From Pantoea vagans (lineage in GTDB: Bacteria > Pseudomonadota > Gammaproteobacteria > Enterobacterales > Enterobacteriaceae): a stretch of 64,000 nt of DNA. The DNA lies in contig NZ_CP038853.1 in NCBI RefSeq assembly GCF_004792415.1, positions 1,612,001 to 1,676,000 on the forward strand, given 5' to 3'. The notes below the pieces were generated by a model. It was given only the letters and a program-made list of their open reading frames with translations. It had not been told where the DNA came from and made no database searches. The position numbers and the translations under genes are program-made. Below are positions 43,482 through 51,018 of this stretch, in pieces. Each line of letters starts with the position of its first letter. Within the stretch, counting starts at the first letter, position 1.

Positions 43482-43864
43482 TATGCTAAGGCTCCGTAAT
43501 AATTTTATAAGTTGGCAGGATAGCATTATTTGCAAAAGCTATCCAACACTGGATAGCATCGGTTAAGAATACTGTTGATAACAGTGACATGTAATGCGGA
43601 TTTTAGTAGGTGGATAAGATTAGAGGTCAGTTTATCAATTCAAAGTATCGGTAATGAATAGTTACAATTGGTAATAACTAGCCACTGCCGTAGAGGGGTT
43701 ACAGGCTCTGGTAATGGTTATCGACAGGTATGAGGAAAGACAGCAACCGCTTTTAACACGATATTGGTAATCTGACTGTCGATATCAAAAGAGAGAACGC
43801 GGCTCTGGCAAGTTCCAGTTAAGCTGGTCATACCAGCGCGCCCGCCGGGCGCGCCATCTGCACA
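43482..43864. other. 383-bp intergenic region
   Basis: No gene is visible. A GC-rich perfect hairpin GCGCGCCC/GGGCGCGC with a 3-base loop (43836-43854) lies just past the end of the next minus-strand gene and may act as its terminator, though it lacks a U run. The rest is AT-rich and continuous with the acyltransferase island. Confidence 0.5.
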
Positions 43865-44065
43865 TCAACCTGCTTTGTAGGGATCTTTCTTATCATCCTG
43901 GCTGTCATCATTTTTGCGCGGCACTTCACCATGATCTTTCGGCGCATCAGTGGCAGGGTGATCGTCTTCTTCATAGGCATTGCCCGCGTTTGGCGCAGCT
44001 TCAGGAAGGCTTTTGCTGACATCACCTTCTTTCTTACGTTCTTCATTCGTATTGTGCTTAAACAT
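43865..44065 (-). CDS. Small disordered hydrophilic protein
   Basis: This 66-residue protein is almost entirely charged and polar (NTNEERKKEGDVSKSLPEA, then PKDHGEVPRKNDDSQDDKKD) with no hydrophobic core, so probably disordered. AGGAG lies six bases before the ATG, which supports a real gene. Similar short proteins in enterics are often general-stress induced, but this is only an impression. Function unknown. Confidence 0.65.
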   Translation of the reverse strand: MFKHNTNEERKKEGDVSKSLPEAAPNAGNAYEEDDHPATDAPKDHGEVPRKNDDSQDDKKDPYKAG

Positions 44066-44141
44066 AACTCACTCCTTTTGTTCCAGTGCCTTAAGTCTAG
44101 ACCAGCCCTGACATCGCGCATTACATCGAGCCCTGGAGAGC

Positions 44142-44166
44142 AAAAAAAGCCCGCCAGAGGCGGGCT
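44142..44166 (-). terminator. Orphan intrinsic terminator
   Basis: AGCCCGCC/GGCGGGCT with a 3-base loop and seven U residues on the minus strand. No minus-strand gene lies between it and the divergent gene start at 44385, so it may end an unannotated short RNA that starts within 44167-44380, or insulate the gene at 43865-44065. Confidence 0.8.
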
Positions 44167-44384
44167 AATCGGAGTTTCTCTCATACTGTACACGTCATTT
44201 TTCGATGTTCGGGTGTGTGCAGCACAATCATGCTAACGGGAAAGGTTTGATGCAGAAATGGACAAATCTGTCATATCACCTGCGGCAGGTCACATTCCCG
44301 ACGATAAAAGTGTCGATAAATAAATTCGATTGAAGAGATTAATAAAAGGCATATAGTGACCTGCGTTACCAGGAGATAGAAATT

Positions 44385-44633
44385 ATGTTACGAGACTATT
44401 TAAAGATTGAAGCAGAAGACCAGCTGATTGAACAGCGTACACTGAGCCTGAGAAATCGCGGTCAGGAAGAGGTGACGGAATGGATTATTGTCAGCGGTCA
44501 GGGTGTCAAAAAAGGCGGCGTGACCCTGTTCGACAAACTCAGCACCCGCCGCTCATGGCCAGTCAACTATCGCATTATGCAGACCGACCTGCAGGGCAAA
44601 GTAGTGGTGGATCAACTGGTCGACGCCCTCTAG
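44385..44633 (+). CDS. Conserved small protein, unknown function
   Basis: This 82-residue cytoplasmic protein begins MLRDYLKIEAEDQLIEQRTL and contains EEVTEWIIVSGQGVKKGGVT and LSTRRSWPVNYRIMQTD. AGGAGA lies eight bases before the ATG and a clear terminator follows. Mixed alpha/beta character; no known motif. I do not recognise it. Confidence 0.65.
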   Translation: MLRDYLKIEAEDQLIEQRTLSLRNRGQEEVTEWIIVSGQGVKKGGVTLFDKLSTRRSWPVNYRIMQTDLQGKVVVDQLVDAL

Positions 44634-44676
44634 TTGCACGGCTATGACTCTGGCGACTGTTGTTCGCTGAAAAGCT

Positions 44677-44700
44677 AACCCGCACCCGGCGGGTTTTTTT
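44677..44700 (+). terminator. Terminator of the preceding small gene
   Basis: ACCCGC (44678-44683) pairs with GCGGGT (44689-44694) followed by seven T residues. It abuts the 3' end of the minus-strand repressor gene. Confidence 0.82.
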
Positions 44701-45331
44701 ATGGCTGCCGATAGCGGCGTAATTCAACCAGTGTGCCTGTCAGTTGCAGGCTGTCGCGGCTTGAATGCAGCTCGGGGAAGTTGATATTGACCGGAGCCAG
44801 TTCAAACTGCGCAACACCCTCTTCACTGCCTCGCTGACGCCAGGTGCGCAGCAGGGCATTCTGTTGCTGCATTGCCAGCACGCAGTCGCCGGGCTGAGGT
44901 GCCAGACTGGGATCAATGATCACCACATCCCCCCGCAGAATTGCGGGCGTCATCGCCTGTTCTTCTACCCGGATGGCAAAACTCTGTTGCGACAGCGCCA
45001 TATCGTTGTGCATCAGTAGCTCATGCCGGACAATACCCGCGTCATTAAGCCATTGTGCGACGTCGCGTTGTGCCAGCAGCGGGATCTGATGCAGACCAGC
45101 CCAGCTATTTTCGCTGAAAACAGGACCATCCCCATCTATCAGATAAGCCGGTGCGCAGCCCAGCGCTTCGGCAAGCCGCAGCAGGTTCTCACCGCGCGGC
45201 AGCGTCTCTTCTTTTTCCCATTGCGAAATGGCCACATGGGAAACTTTTACCTGTTGCGCCAGTTGCTTCTGCGTTAACTGCAGTGATTTACGTCGGAGTC
45301 GGATGCGGTCACCCAGCGTTTCGTTTTTCAT
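44699..45331 (-). CDS. P22 C2-like repressor with degenerate S24 protease domain
   Basis: This 210-residue repressor resembles phage P22 C2. Residues 1-70 form the Xre helix-turn-helix: TLGDRIRLRRKSLQLTQKQL, then KVSHVAISQWEKEETLPRGE, with the recognition stretch nearly that of P22 (SNVAISQWERSETEPNGE). Residues 105-205 form an S24/LexA-type domain, but the catalytic Ser of GDSM is Ala126 (EEQAM), the catalytic Lys of FKKL is Arg162 (LLRTW), and the aligned Ala-Gly cleavage site reads Val-Ala. It should therefore resist RecA-stimulated self-cleavage. Two operators fitting the P22 C2 consensus lie directly upstream. It is divergent from two small membrane-protein genes that it probably controls. 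Confidence 0.85.
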   Translation of the reverse strand: MKNETLGDRIRLRRKSLQLTQKQLAQQVKVSHVAISQWEKEETLPRGENLLRLAEALGCAPAYLIDGDGPVFSENSWAGLHQIPLLAQRDVAQWLNDAGIVRHELLMHNDMALSQQSFAIRVEEQAMTPAILRGDVVIIDPSLAPQPGDCVLAMQQQNALLRTWRQRGSEEGVAQFELAPVNINFPELHSSRDSLQLTGTLVELRRYRQP

Positions 45332-45356
45332 CAGCTTGACTTTTTGGTTGAGAGTG

Positions 45357-45374
45357 ACTTAAGTATACTTAACT
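45357..45374. promoter_or_regulatory. Operator 1, fits P22 C2 consensus
   Basis: ACTTAAGTATACTTAACT fits the known P22 C2 operator pattern ANTNAAGNNNNCTTNANT. It contains the palindrome TTAAGTATACTTAA and overlaps a TATACT -10 box for the minus-strand repressor gene. Confidence 0.82.
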
Positions 45375-45379
45375 CTGGT

Positions 45380-45397
45380 ATTTAAGCAATCTTAAAT
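45380..45397. promoter_or_regulatory. Operator 2, fits P22 C2 consensus
   Basis: ATTTAAGCAATCTTAAAT fits ANTNAAGNNNNCTTNANT and is centred 23 bp from operator 1. It overlaps TTGCTT on the minus strand, which with TATACT in operator 1 gives a 16-bp-spaced promoter for the repressor gene. Confidence 0.82.
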
Positions 45398-45467
45398 TCA
45401 GGGCGGAGGACGTGGCTGTTCTGCACGCAATGTGTTCCAGAGACCTTACCGGAAAAAGGGGTGTGGC

Positions 45468-45851
45468 ATGGAAAGTAGTCTGATTACCAGTATGGGTGCG
45501 TTAGTTCTGGGTGGGGGGGCAGCAGCACTGTTCTGGAAACCGTTATTGGCGGGTATTGCGTCAATCGTAACCAGTAATCGAGCCGGCGGCGAAATTATTA
45601 CCAGCTACAAAGAGCAGGTGGTGTTGCTGAAAGAGAGCAACCTGATGATACGGGAGGAGAACGATGAGTTACGAGAACGTCATGACAGGAATCTGCGACG
45701 TATCGCGACACTCGAAACAGATCTGCGGTTAATCAAGAATGCCGTAGGCATTTTACTGGCAATGACCGAAACCGGTCAGAACGATAAATTTCGTAACGAG
45801 ATTGATCGGCTGATCTCAACTCTGGAGGATCGCAGCGATGGCAACGATTAA
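45468..45851 (+). CDS. Small membrane protein with coiled coil, first of a pair
   Basis: This 127-residue protein has one N-terminal hydrophobic segment (SMGALVLGGGAAALFWKPLL) and a long charged helix (SYKEQVVLLKESNLMIREEN, then DELRERHDRNLRRIATLETD) predicted as coiled coil. The ATG at 45468 has an AAGGGG-type Shine-Dalgarno; a longer frame from 45432 lacks one. The gene runs divergently from the C2-like repressor, behind two operators, and overlaps the next gene by 14 bases. The size and layout resemble small phage membrane proteins (holin or spanin-like), but no motif is diagnostic. I do not recognise it. Confidence 0.68.
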   Translation: MESSLITSMGALVLGGGAAALFWKPLLAGIASIVTSNRAGGEIITSYKEQVVLLKESNLMIREENDELRERHDRNLRRIATLETDLRLIKNAVGILLAMTETGQNDKFRNEIDRLISTLEDRSDGND

Positions 45852-46179
45852 CAGCCTTAAGGCACCTATGTCATACCGGCGCAAAGTTATCCTCGGCTGC
45901 ATTCTGCTGAGCTGTTCGATGATTTGCATCCTGATGACGATTATTTTTCTTTACGTCAGTAACACGGCAAATAAGCGGGTTGAGGAGATTCGGGCGGATT
46001 ATCGGGTTATCGCGGCACGGCGTGATGACCGGGTGGATTTGCTGACGAGTCAGGTCGCCGCGTTACAGCACAAGCTCGATGTGATTCCGGATCGCGTGGC
46101 TGACAAAACGATCACAAAAGTAAAAGAAGTCGTGATTGAGAAGGAGGTGCCATCAGTCAAACCGACGGAGAAACCGTAA
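45838..46179 (+). CDS. Small bitopic membrane protein with coiled coil, second of a pair
   Basis: This 113-residue protein has one hydrophobic segment near 18-40 (VILGCILLSCSMICILMTII) and then a helical tail (DRVDLLTSQVAALQHKLDVI) ending in charged text and VPSVKPTEKP. Its start lies inside the preceding gene, so the two are translationally coupled. Both encode a membrane anchor plus coiled coil, suggesting they act together. They are probably repressed by the C2-like protein. The family is not recognised. Confidence 0.66.
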   Translation: MATINSLKAPMSYRRKVILGCILLSCSMICILMTIIFLYVSNTANKRVEEIRADYRVIAARRDDRVDLLTSQVAALQHKLDVIPDRVADKTITKVKEVVIEKEVPSVKPTEKP

Positions 46180-46330
46180 CTTCCGATTATTCTTAGTGCG
46201 GCTTCGCTATTATCGACTAGTTTTAAATCTCCGGGCGACATTTTGTATCTGAACTGACGCCCGCTGATTGGCCGGTTGATGAACCGCTAAGCCTAATCAC
46301 TTTTGATAACTGACCAGAAGGAAATTTAGC

Positions 46331-46597
46331 ATGAGCGATTCAACAGAAACCAAAACCAAAAATGACTATCTGCGCGATGTGACTTCGCAGCTGAAAGAGA
46401 TGCGCCACTACGCGCAGACCAACACCGAAACCCTGTCCAGCCATTGGTTAGCGTTTGATGCCGGTGAATATAAAGACAAGACCAACGCCGATCGTATTGA
46501 TGCGTTGCTGAATAAGCAGGGGAAGCTGCTGGAAGATCTGGATGCCGCCATTCAGGACATCGAGATTGAAATCAATCACAGCGAGCAGGAGAGCTGA
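46331..46597 (+). CDS. Small helical protein, unknown function
   Basis: This 88-residue soluble protein (KTKNDYLRDVTSQLKEMRHY, then LLNKQGKLLEDLDAAIQDIE) is predicted fully helical and acidic. A Shine-Dalgarno AGAAGGA lies 9 bases before the ATG. It lies convergent with the DinI-like gene. I do not recognise it; a coiled-coil adaptor is possible. Confidence 0.62.
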   Translation: MSDSTETKTKNDYLRDVTSQLKEMRHYAQTNTETLSSHWLAFDAGEYKDKTNADRIDALLNKQGKLLEDLDAAIQDIEIEINHSEQES

Positions 46598-46635
46598 TTC
46601 ATCTCCCGCTAACTGATGCGGTGGCCGCTAAAGGA

Positions 46636-46875
46636 TTAGTCGGCCACCAGCCACATTTCCGCTTCGTCGAACATCTCTTCAACAATACGCGCAACTGTCG
46701 CCTTATCGTTCTTACTTAAATCAGTATCAATCGCGTTACGTTCCATCGGCTTGACCTTAACTTCAATGTCAGGAAACACCCGATGCACCCGCTTTTCCAG
46801 CTCCTCACGAATCATCTCGCGAGCACCCGGTAAACCGGCAACGTTGCGCTTGTCATAAATCAACTCAACAAACAT
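46636..46875 (-). CDS. DinI-like SOS protein
   Basis: This 79-residue protein of the DinI family has FVELIYDKRNVAGLPGAREM, VHRVFPDIEVKVKP and a C-terminal ARIVEEMFDEAEMWLV helix, the acidic helix that in DinI mimics DNA and binds RecA, modulating RecA filaments and UmuD processing. A near-perfect LexA box lies 39 bases upstream, so it is SOS-induced. It is a paralogue-type member rather than the classical dinI, as its N-terminus (MFVELIYDKRN) differs from E. coli DinI. Confidence 0.88.
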   Translation of the reverse strand: MFVELIYDKRNVAGLPGAREMIREELEKRVHRVFPDIEVKVKPMERNAIDTDLSKNDKATVARIVEEMFDEAEMWLVAD

Positions 46876-46913
46876 GATGGCAATCCATTCAGGGCAAAAT
46901 CGCTGATATATAA

Positions 46914-46933
46914 TACTGTAAATAAAAACAGTA
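46914..46933. promoter_or_regulatory. LexA (SOS) box
   Basis: TACTGTAAATAAAAACAGTA fits the CTG-N10-CAG LexA pattern and the TACTGTATATATATACAGTA consensus closely. It lies 39 bases upstream of the DinI-like start and 118 bases upstream of the divergent IraP-like start. Confidence 0.92.
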
Positions 46934-47050
46934 GCAAGGCGGCGGGCCTGATTTCATGTAAATTTTTATCTCGCGTAAACCTCAATCTTCGACTAGCAAA
47001 ATGCGCACGCATCGCGACATAATGCTGGCTTACTTTTCAGGAGGTCCGCG

Positions 47051-47350
47051 ATGCGACAACTGGTAATTGATATTCTGCTAAAGCTGGCAAAGATGGACGT
47101 CGATGCAAAAGAGCTGACGGCGCAGCTTGAAGCGCAGTCCCTGCTGGTTGCAGCGCTGCTGGTGCAGGCGAAACAGGACAACTCGCTGACCATTACAGAA
47201 ACGGTGCAGGATGCCATCATTACCGCTTCGCAATCGTCGACCGAGTTTCTGCAGTCGGATGTTGATCTGCTGCTGACGCACATCAATCGTCTGCTGGCGG
47301 TTGCAAGCTATGTAGAAGTGAAAGGCAAAGCCACGGAAGAGCGAGAGTAG
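47051..47350 (+). CDS. iraP: IraP-like anti-adaptor (RpoS stabiliser)
   Basis: This 99-residue helical protein has LVIDILLKLAKMDVDAKELT at the start, with AQLEAQSLLVAALL after it, resembling E. coli IraP (LIAELLFKLAQ...KELCAQVEALEIIVTAML). IraP binds the adaptor RssB and stops delivery of RpoS to ClpXP, raising RpoS levels during phosphate starvation. The match is good across the first 45 residues and loose later. GGAGG precedes the ATG. A perfect 11-bp hairpin follows. Together with DsrA in this window it gives two inputs to RpoS. Confidence 0.75.
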   Translation: MRQLVIDILLKLAKMDVDAKELTAQLEAQSLLVAALLVQAKQDNSLTITETVQDAIITASQSSTEFLQSDVDLLLTHINRLLAVASYVEVKGKATEERE

Positions 47351-47368
47351 GGCCATTTATCAATACAG

Positions 47369-47402
47369 CTCCGGAGAGGAAAGCCCGGCAACCTCTCCGG
47401 AG
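47369..47402 (+). repeat. Perfect 11-bp inverted repeat after iraP
   Basis: CTCCGGAGAGG (47369-47379) pairs with CCTCTCCGGAG (47392-47402) around a 12-base loop, 18 bases past the iraP-like stop. There is no U run, so it may stabilise the mRNA end or act with Rho rather than be an intrinsic terminator. Confidence 0.7.
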
Positions 47403-47540
47403 GCAGTGAAGATGCTGTGCCCGTAAGGGCAATCATCGCATGTGGCATGACGTGAAAGTATCGCGTTTTACTCTACTGTTTCATCCGATGCTGTGCGGCA
47501 GGCTGAAAGGTGTAATTTACACCTGTTCAGTGCATTGAAA

Positions 47541-47864
47541 TTACAGCTCGTTTTTGATGCAAAACTCTTCCCAGCTCATTCCCAGTGACTCAGCATGAGA
47601 TTTAAGATAGGTTTCGATAGCCTCAGCCGCTACCGCTTTATCCGGCTCAGCGAGCTGAATAGAAAAAATCATCCCATCCAGATTTTTCTGCCGCAAAAAG
47701 GCTGCATAGATGCGTTCGGCATGCCATTCACGCAGCTGTCGCAGCGACAGATTAGCGGCACGGGCATCGCTCTCCGTTAACTCATCCAGTGAAGACTGAA
47801 AGTCGGGGTGCGCGGTAAAAAACATTTCACGAGCCTGGGCATAGTAGGCTTCTGGCGTTTTCAT
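47541..47864 (-). CDS. DUF6388-like small cytoplasmic protein
   Basis: This 107-residue protein (KTPEAYYAQAREMFFTAHPD, then RQLREWHAERIYAAFLRQK, LDGMIFSIQLAEPDKAVAAE and a C-terminal SLGMSWEEFCIKNEL) matches my memory of DUF6388 proteins of enterics. Function unknown. The ATG at 47864 has AGGA eight bases upstream; the frame extends to 47942 without a better start. It is convergent with iraP, with about 190 bases between. Confidence 0.68.
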   Translation of the reverse strand: MKTPEAYYAQAREMFFTAHPDFQSSLDELTESDARAANLSLRQLREWHAERIYAAFLRQKNLDGMIFSIQLAEPDKAVAAEAIETYLKSHAESLGMSWEEFCIKNEL

Positions 47865-48105
47865 ATTTATATTCCTGAAAGTCTGATGCAGCGCGTCAGT
47901 GTATCGGGTTGTCTTCCGCTTGTCAGGCGTGCCAGAGCCCATTCAGACGGCCAGTTGCCGATCAAAAAGCTGACCGGTCTCCTGGCTCAGGGGTAAATTC
48001 TGCTGCAAACAGCCGCTCGCGGGTGTCTGAACAGCCAGATACCTTGCGCTAGTCGGTGGAAAAATTATAACGTAGCCGCCATCGACGCGATCTTAGGGAT
48101 TAAAC

Positions 48106-48579
48106 ATGAAAAAGTGGATGCTGATTGCCGCGCTGGCACTGAGTGGCTGTGCGCAAATCAACGATTATGAAAATGCGGTACAGACGCCGGCACCGGCTGA
48201 ATTGCAGGGGAACTGGCAAACCGTCGGCCCGCAGAGCAGCCTGATCAGCGGACAGGCCATGGCCAGTCTGATTATCAATGCGGATGGCAGCACGCTGGAT
48301 TGCCGTCAGTGGATGCGTGTGATTGCGAAGCCAGGCAAACTGACCCGTCTGAACGGTGACTATGTCAACGTGACGCGCAGGATTCGCGTGATGCCGCTGG
48401 TCGTCGATAACAGCGAACTTAACTATGACGGGCTGACCCTACGCAAGGTGGCGCGTCCGACAATAGAGTGTCAGCAGGCCCTGGAAGAAGTGGCAAAACA
48501 GCCGAAAGCCGCGGTGATTCAGAATATTGAACCGCAGCTGCTGCGCACGCCGATTACTGAACATAACGCGCAGTCGTAA
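48106..48579 (+). CDS. yedD: Lipoprotein YedD
   Basis: This 157-residue lipoprotein has the signal KKWMLIAALALSGC with the lipobox Cys at residue 15. The mature part matches E. coli YedD: TPAPAELQGNWQTVGPQ, STLDCRQWMRVIAKPGKLTR, then LNYDGLTLRKVARPTIECQQ. Function is unknown. In E. coli it is also next to amyA and convergent with it. A strong bidirectional terminator follows. Confidence 0.92.
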   Translation: MKKWMLIAALALSGCAQINDYENAVQTPAPAELQGNWQTVGPQSSLISGQAMASLIINADGSTLDCRQWMRVIAKPGKLTRLNGDYVNVTRRIRVMPLVVDNSELNYDGLTLRKVARPTIECQQALEEVAKQPKAAVIQNIEPQLLRTPITEHNAQS

Positions 48580-48590
48580 CCGCAGCCCAT

Positions 48591-48638
48591 AAAAAAAAAC
48601 CGCCCCGGCAGCGCGTACACGTCTGCCGGGGCGGTTTT
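48591..48638. terminator. Bidirectional terminator between yedD and amyA
   Basis: A perfect 14-bp stem (AACCGCCCCGGCAG at 48598-48611 with 48623-48636) is flanked by nine A residues on the left and T residues on the right, serving both convergent genes. Confidence 0.92.
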
Positions 48639-48654
48639 ACGTCTACTCAGTCAG

Positions 48655-50136
48655 TTATTCTGCTACTACCCAGACGCTGACGCTGCCACCGTTACAGACA
48701 AAGACTGCTGTACCGTGCTCGTCGGCAGTAATGGTCTCTTCTCGGTTGCCCAGATGATCGCGCCAGACCTTACCGGCAAAGCCTTCGCCCATCGGCACAC
48801 TTTTCTCGCCCGCATCGCCGTTCGACATGATCACCACACAGCCAGGCTGCGTTTCGGTACCGCTGCGGCTGAACGCCACGCAGTTGGGATGATCAAAATA
48901 GTCGGTCTGCACGCCCCAGCCATACTGCTGACGCGCCCGGATTAATCCTTCGAGTTCAGGAATGACCGGCATCTCAATTTTGTGCGTCTCGCCGTCGCCG
49001 CCCTCATCTTCGTAAGTCGCCCCGAACAGGTCAGGATAGAAAATGGTCGGCACGCCCTGCTCACGCAGCAGGATCAGCGCATAGGCCAGCGGTTTGAACC
49101 AGGCCTCTACCGGCGCTTCCAGCGACTGCAGCGGCTGGGTGTCATGGTTGGCCACGATCGTCACGGCATGCCACGGATCCGCCACCACCAGCGAGTTAGC
49201 AAAAATCTGGCTCATATCGTAGGCGCTGCCTGCGGTAGAGGCCTGATGGAAGTTCATGTGCAGTGGCGCATCAAACAGCATGGTTTTGCCTTCCACCTGA
49301 TGCACATACTCCTGCAGCTTCTCGGTTTCAAACGACCAGTACTCCGCGACGATAAACATCGGATCTTCAGCGACTTCCTGAATATGATCGATCCACTCTT
49401 TATAGAACCAGGCCGGGATATGTTTTACCGCATCCAGACGGAAGCCGGTGCAGGGCACCTGTTCCATCACCCAGCGTGCCCAGTACTTCAGCTCTTCCCT
49501 GACTGCATTGTTGCGGAAATCGATGTTGGCACCCATCAGGTAGTCGAAGTTGCCCAGCTCGTTATCGACCTGATCGTTCCAGCCTTCGGCGGTGTAATCG
49601 TTGATGATTTTGAATACGCCGTTTTCGTCTGGGTTTTCGATGTGATCTACGCCGCTAAAGCATTTGTGGTCCCAGACAAATTTCGAATACTCACCGGCAC
49701 GTGCCGGAAAGGTGAATTTCGTCCAGGCCTCGCAGGGCACGACCTCGTCGTAAATTTCATCACGGTTATCCGGATTGACGCGGTTAACGCTGATCGCCTC
49801 TTTCTCGTCAGCGCCCATTTTGTGGTTCAGCACCACATCCAGTAGTACCCCAACGTTGTGGCTGCGCAGAGCTTCTGTCGCCGCCAGTAATTGCGTTTTG
49901 TCGCCATATTTCGTGGCAACGCCGCCTTTCTGATCAAATTCCCCGAGATCGAACAGATCGTAGCTGTCGTAACCGACAGAATAGCCACCCGAATCCCCTT
50001 TGTAGCTCGGTGGCAGCCACGCCATGGTGATACCAATTTCGCTGAGCCAGGCCGCGCGATCGGCGACTTCCGGCCACAGTTTGCTGCCATCCGGGTAATA
50101 CCAATGGAAAAACTGTAATAACGTTGGGTTTTGCAT
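48655..50136 (-). CDS. amyA: Cytoplasmic alpha-amylase AmyA
   Basis: This 493-residue GH13 alpha-amylase lacks a signal peptide, as E. coli AmyA does. It hydrolyses internal alpha-1,4 links of maltodextrins or glycogen. Motif I is LLDVVLNHK; the catalytic Asp nucleophile lies in [10 protein letters not shown], the Glu acid/base in FIVAEYW and the third Asp in [10 protein letters not shown]. The ATG at 50136 ([17 protein letters not shown]) matches the family; GGAG is nine bases upstream. It sits between yedD and fliT as in E. coli, although it is not a flagellar gene. Confidence 0.96.
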   Translation of the reverse strand: MQNPTLLQFFHWYYPDGSKLWPEVADRAAWLSEIGITMAWLPPSYKGDSGGYSVGYDSYDLFDLGEFDQKGGVATKYGDKTQLLAATEALRSHNVGVLLDVVLNHKMGADEKEAISVNRVNPDNRDEIYDEVVPCEAWTKFTFPARAGEYSKFVWDHKCFSGVDHIENPDENGVFKIINDYTAEGWNDQVDNELGNFDYLMGANIDFRNNAVREELKYWARWVMEQVPCTGFRLDAVKHIPAWFYKEWIDHIQEVAEDPMFIVAEYWSFETEKLQEYVHQVEGKTMLFDAPLHMNFHQASTAGSAYDMSQIFANSLVVADPWHAVTIVANHDTQPLQSLEAPVEAWFKPLAYALILLREQGVPTIFYPDLFGATYEDEGGDGETHKIEMPVIPELEGLIRARQQYGWGVQTDYFDHPNCVAFSRSGTETQPGCVVIMSNGDAGEKSVPMGEGFAGKVWRDHLGNREETITADEHGTAVFVCNGGSVSVWVVAE

Positions 50137-50237
50137 GTACCACACTCCAGGGGATGATGAAAATCAAGTATGGTGTAAGCGGCAGAAAAGAGACGCCGCG
50201 CAGAAAAATAAATCTGGCGGCGTAGCAGAGCAGGGGA

Positions 50238-50603
50238 TCAGGAGAGGGTTTCGCGCGGCACCATTACAATGCCGCCCTGACTGGCATAGGCGGACATCAC
50301 TGATTTTTGACGGCTGTTCTGACCGACCAGCGAGGCCAGCTCATCCATCCGGGCCTGCAGCAGGCGTTTCACTTCGCTTTCGTTGTCGAGGATACGGCGC
50401 AGTACCGGACGTAACTGCTCCTGCGTCTGCGACGAGGGCGATACCGCCTCTGTCGACTGGGCTAAGTTCTGCACCGCATTGACATACTCCATCTCCCGGC
50501 TGATCAATTCATCCCATTCGCCCTGTGCGGCATGACGCAGCATTCCCTGGCTGAGATCGAGTAATTGTTGGTAAACGGCAATCAGATGCGGTGCAGTCGT
50601 CAT
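50238..50603 (-). CDS. fliT: Flagellar export chaperone FliT
   Basis: This 121-residue helical protein is the chaperone for the filament cap FliD and also an inhibitor of FlhDC in Salmonella. [20 protein letters not shown] at the start and [20 protein letters not shown] are typical. It overlaps the fliS stop by one base, as the last gene of fliDST. Confidence 0.93.
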   Translation of the reverse strand: MTTAPHLIAVYQQLLDLSQGMLRHAAQGEWDELISREMEYVNAVQNLAQSTEAVSPSSQTQEQLRPVLRRILDNESEVKRLLQARMDELASLVGQNSRQKSVMSAYASQGGIVMVPRETLS

Positions 50604-51016
50604 TAAATAGCGTCCTGAATCAGGTTAGGTTGAACCACTTCTTTCCACGCGTCTGCGATGTTGCGCAGCAGGCCTTCGACTTCCTCGACCGCTGCAACAT
50701 CATTGTGCAGGTTGGCCTGCAACAGGCGACGCGTCATGTAGTTGTAAAGATCCAGCAGATTGTCTGCCAGCTCATCACCACGGTTTTCAGCCAGGCCCTC
50801 TTTCAGGCCCGCTTCGATAATATTGATGGCTTTGGAGATAGAGCTGCCTTTTCCTTCAATATTGCCATCCTGCATAAACAGACGGGCGCGGATTAACGCG
50901 CTCAGTGCGCCGTCGAACAGCATCACGACCAGCTGCTGCTGGCTGGCGCTCATCACGGCGCTTTCTACGCCAATTTTTGCATAGGCTTTGGTGCCTGTAG
51001 CGGTGTACATGGTCAC
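50603..51016 (-). CDS. fliS: Flagellin export chaperone FliS
   Basis: This 137-residue four-helix protein binds the disordered C-terminus of flagellin and prevents premature polymerisation. [20 protein letters not shown] followed by [17 protein letters not shown] is the FliS hallmark. It lies two bases from fliD. Confidence 0.95.
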   Translation of the reverse strand: MTMYTATGTKAYAKIGVESAVMSASQQQLVVMLFDGALSALIRARLFMQDGNIEGKGSSISKAINIIEAGLKEGLAENRGDELADNLLDLYNYMTRRLLQANLHNDVAAVEEVEGLLRNIADAWKEVVQPNLIQDAI

Positions 51017-51018
51017 TC

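Noticed and set aside
45468..46179. Calling the membrane pair holin/spanin genes
   Set aside because: One membrane segment plus coiled coil is suggestive, but there is no endolysin, no lipobox and no diagnostic motif.
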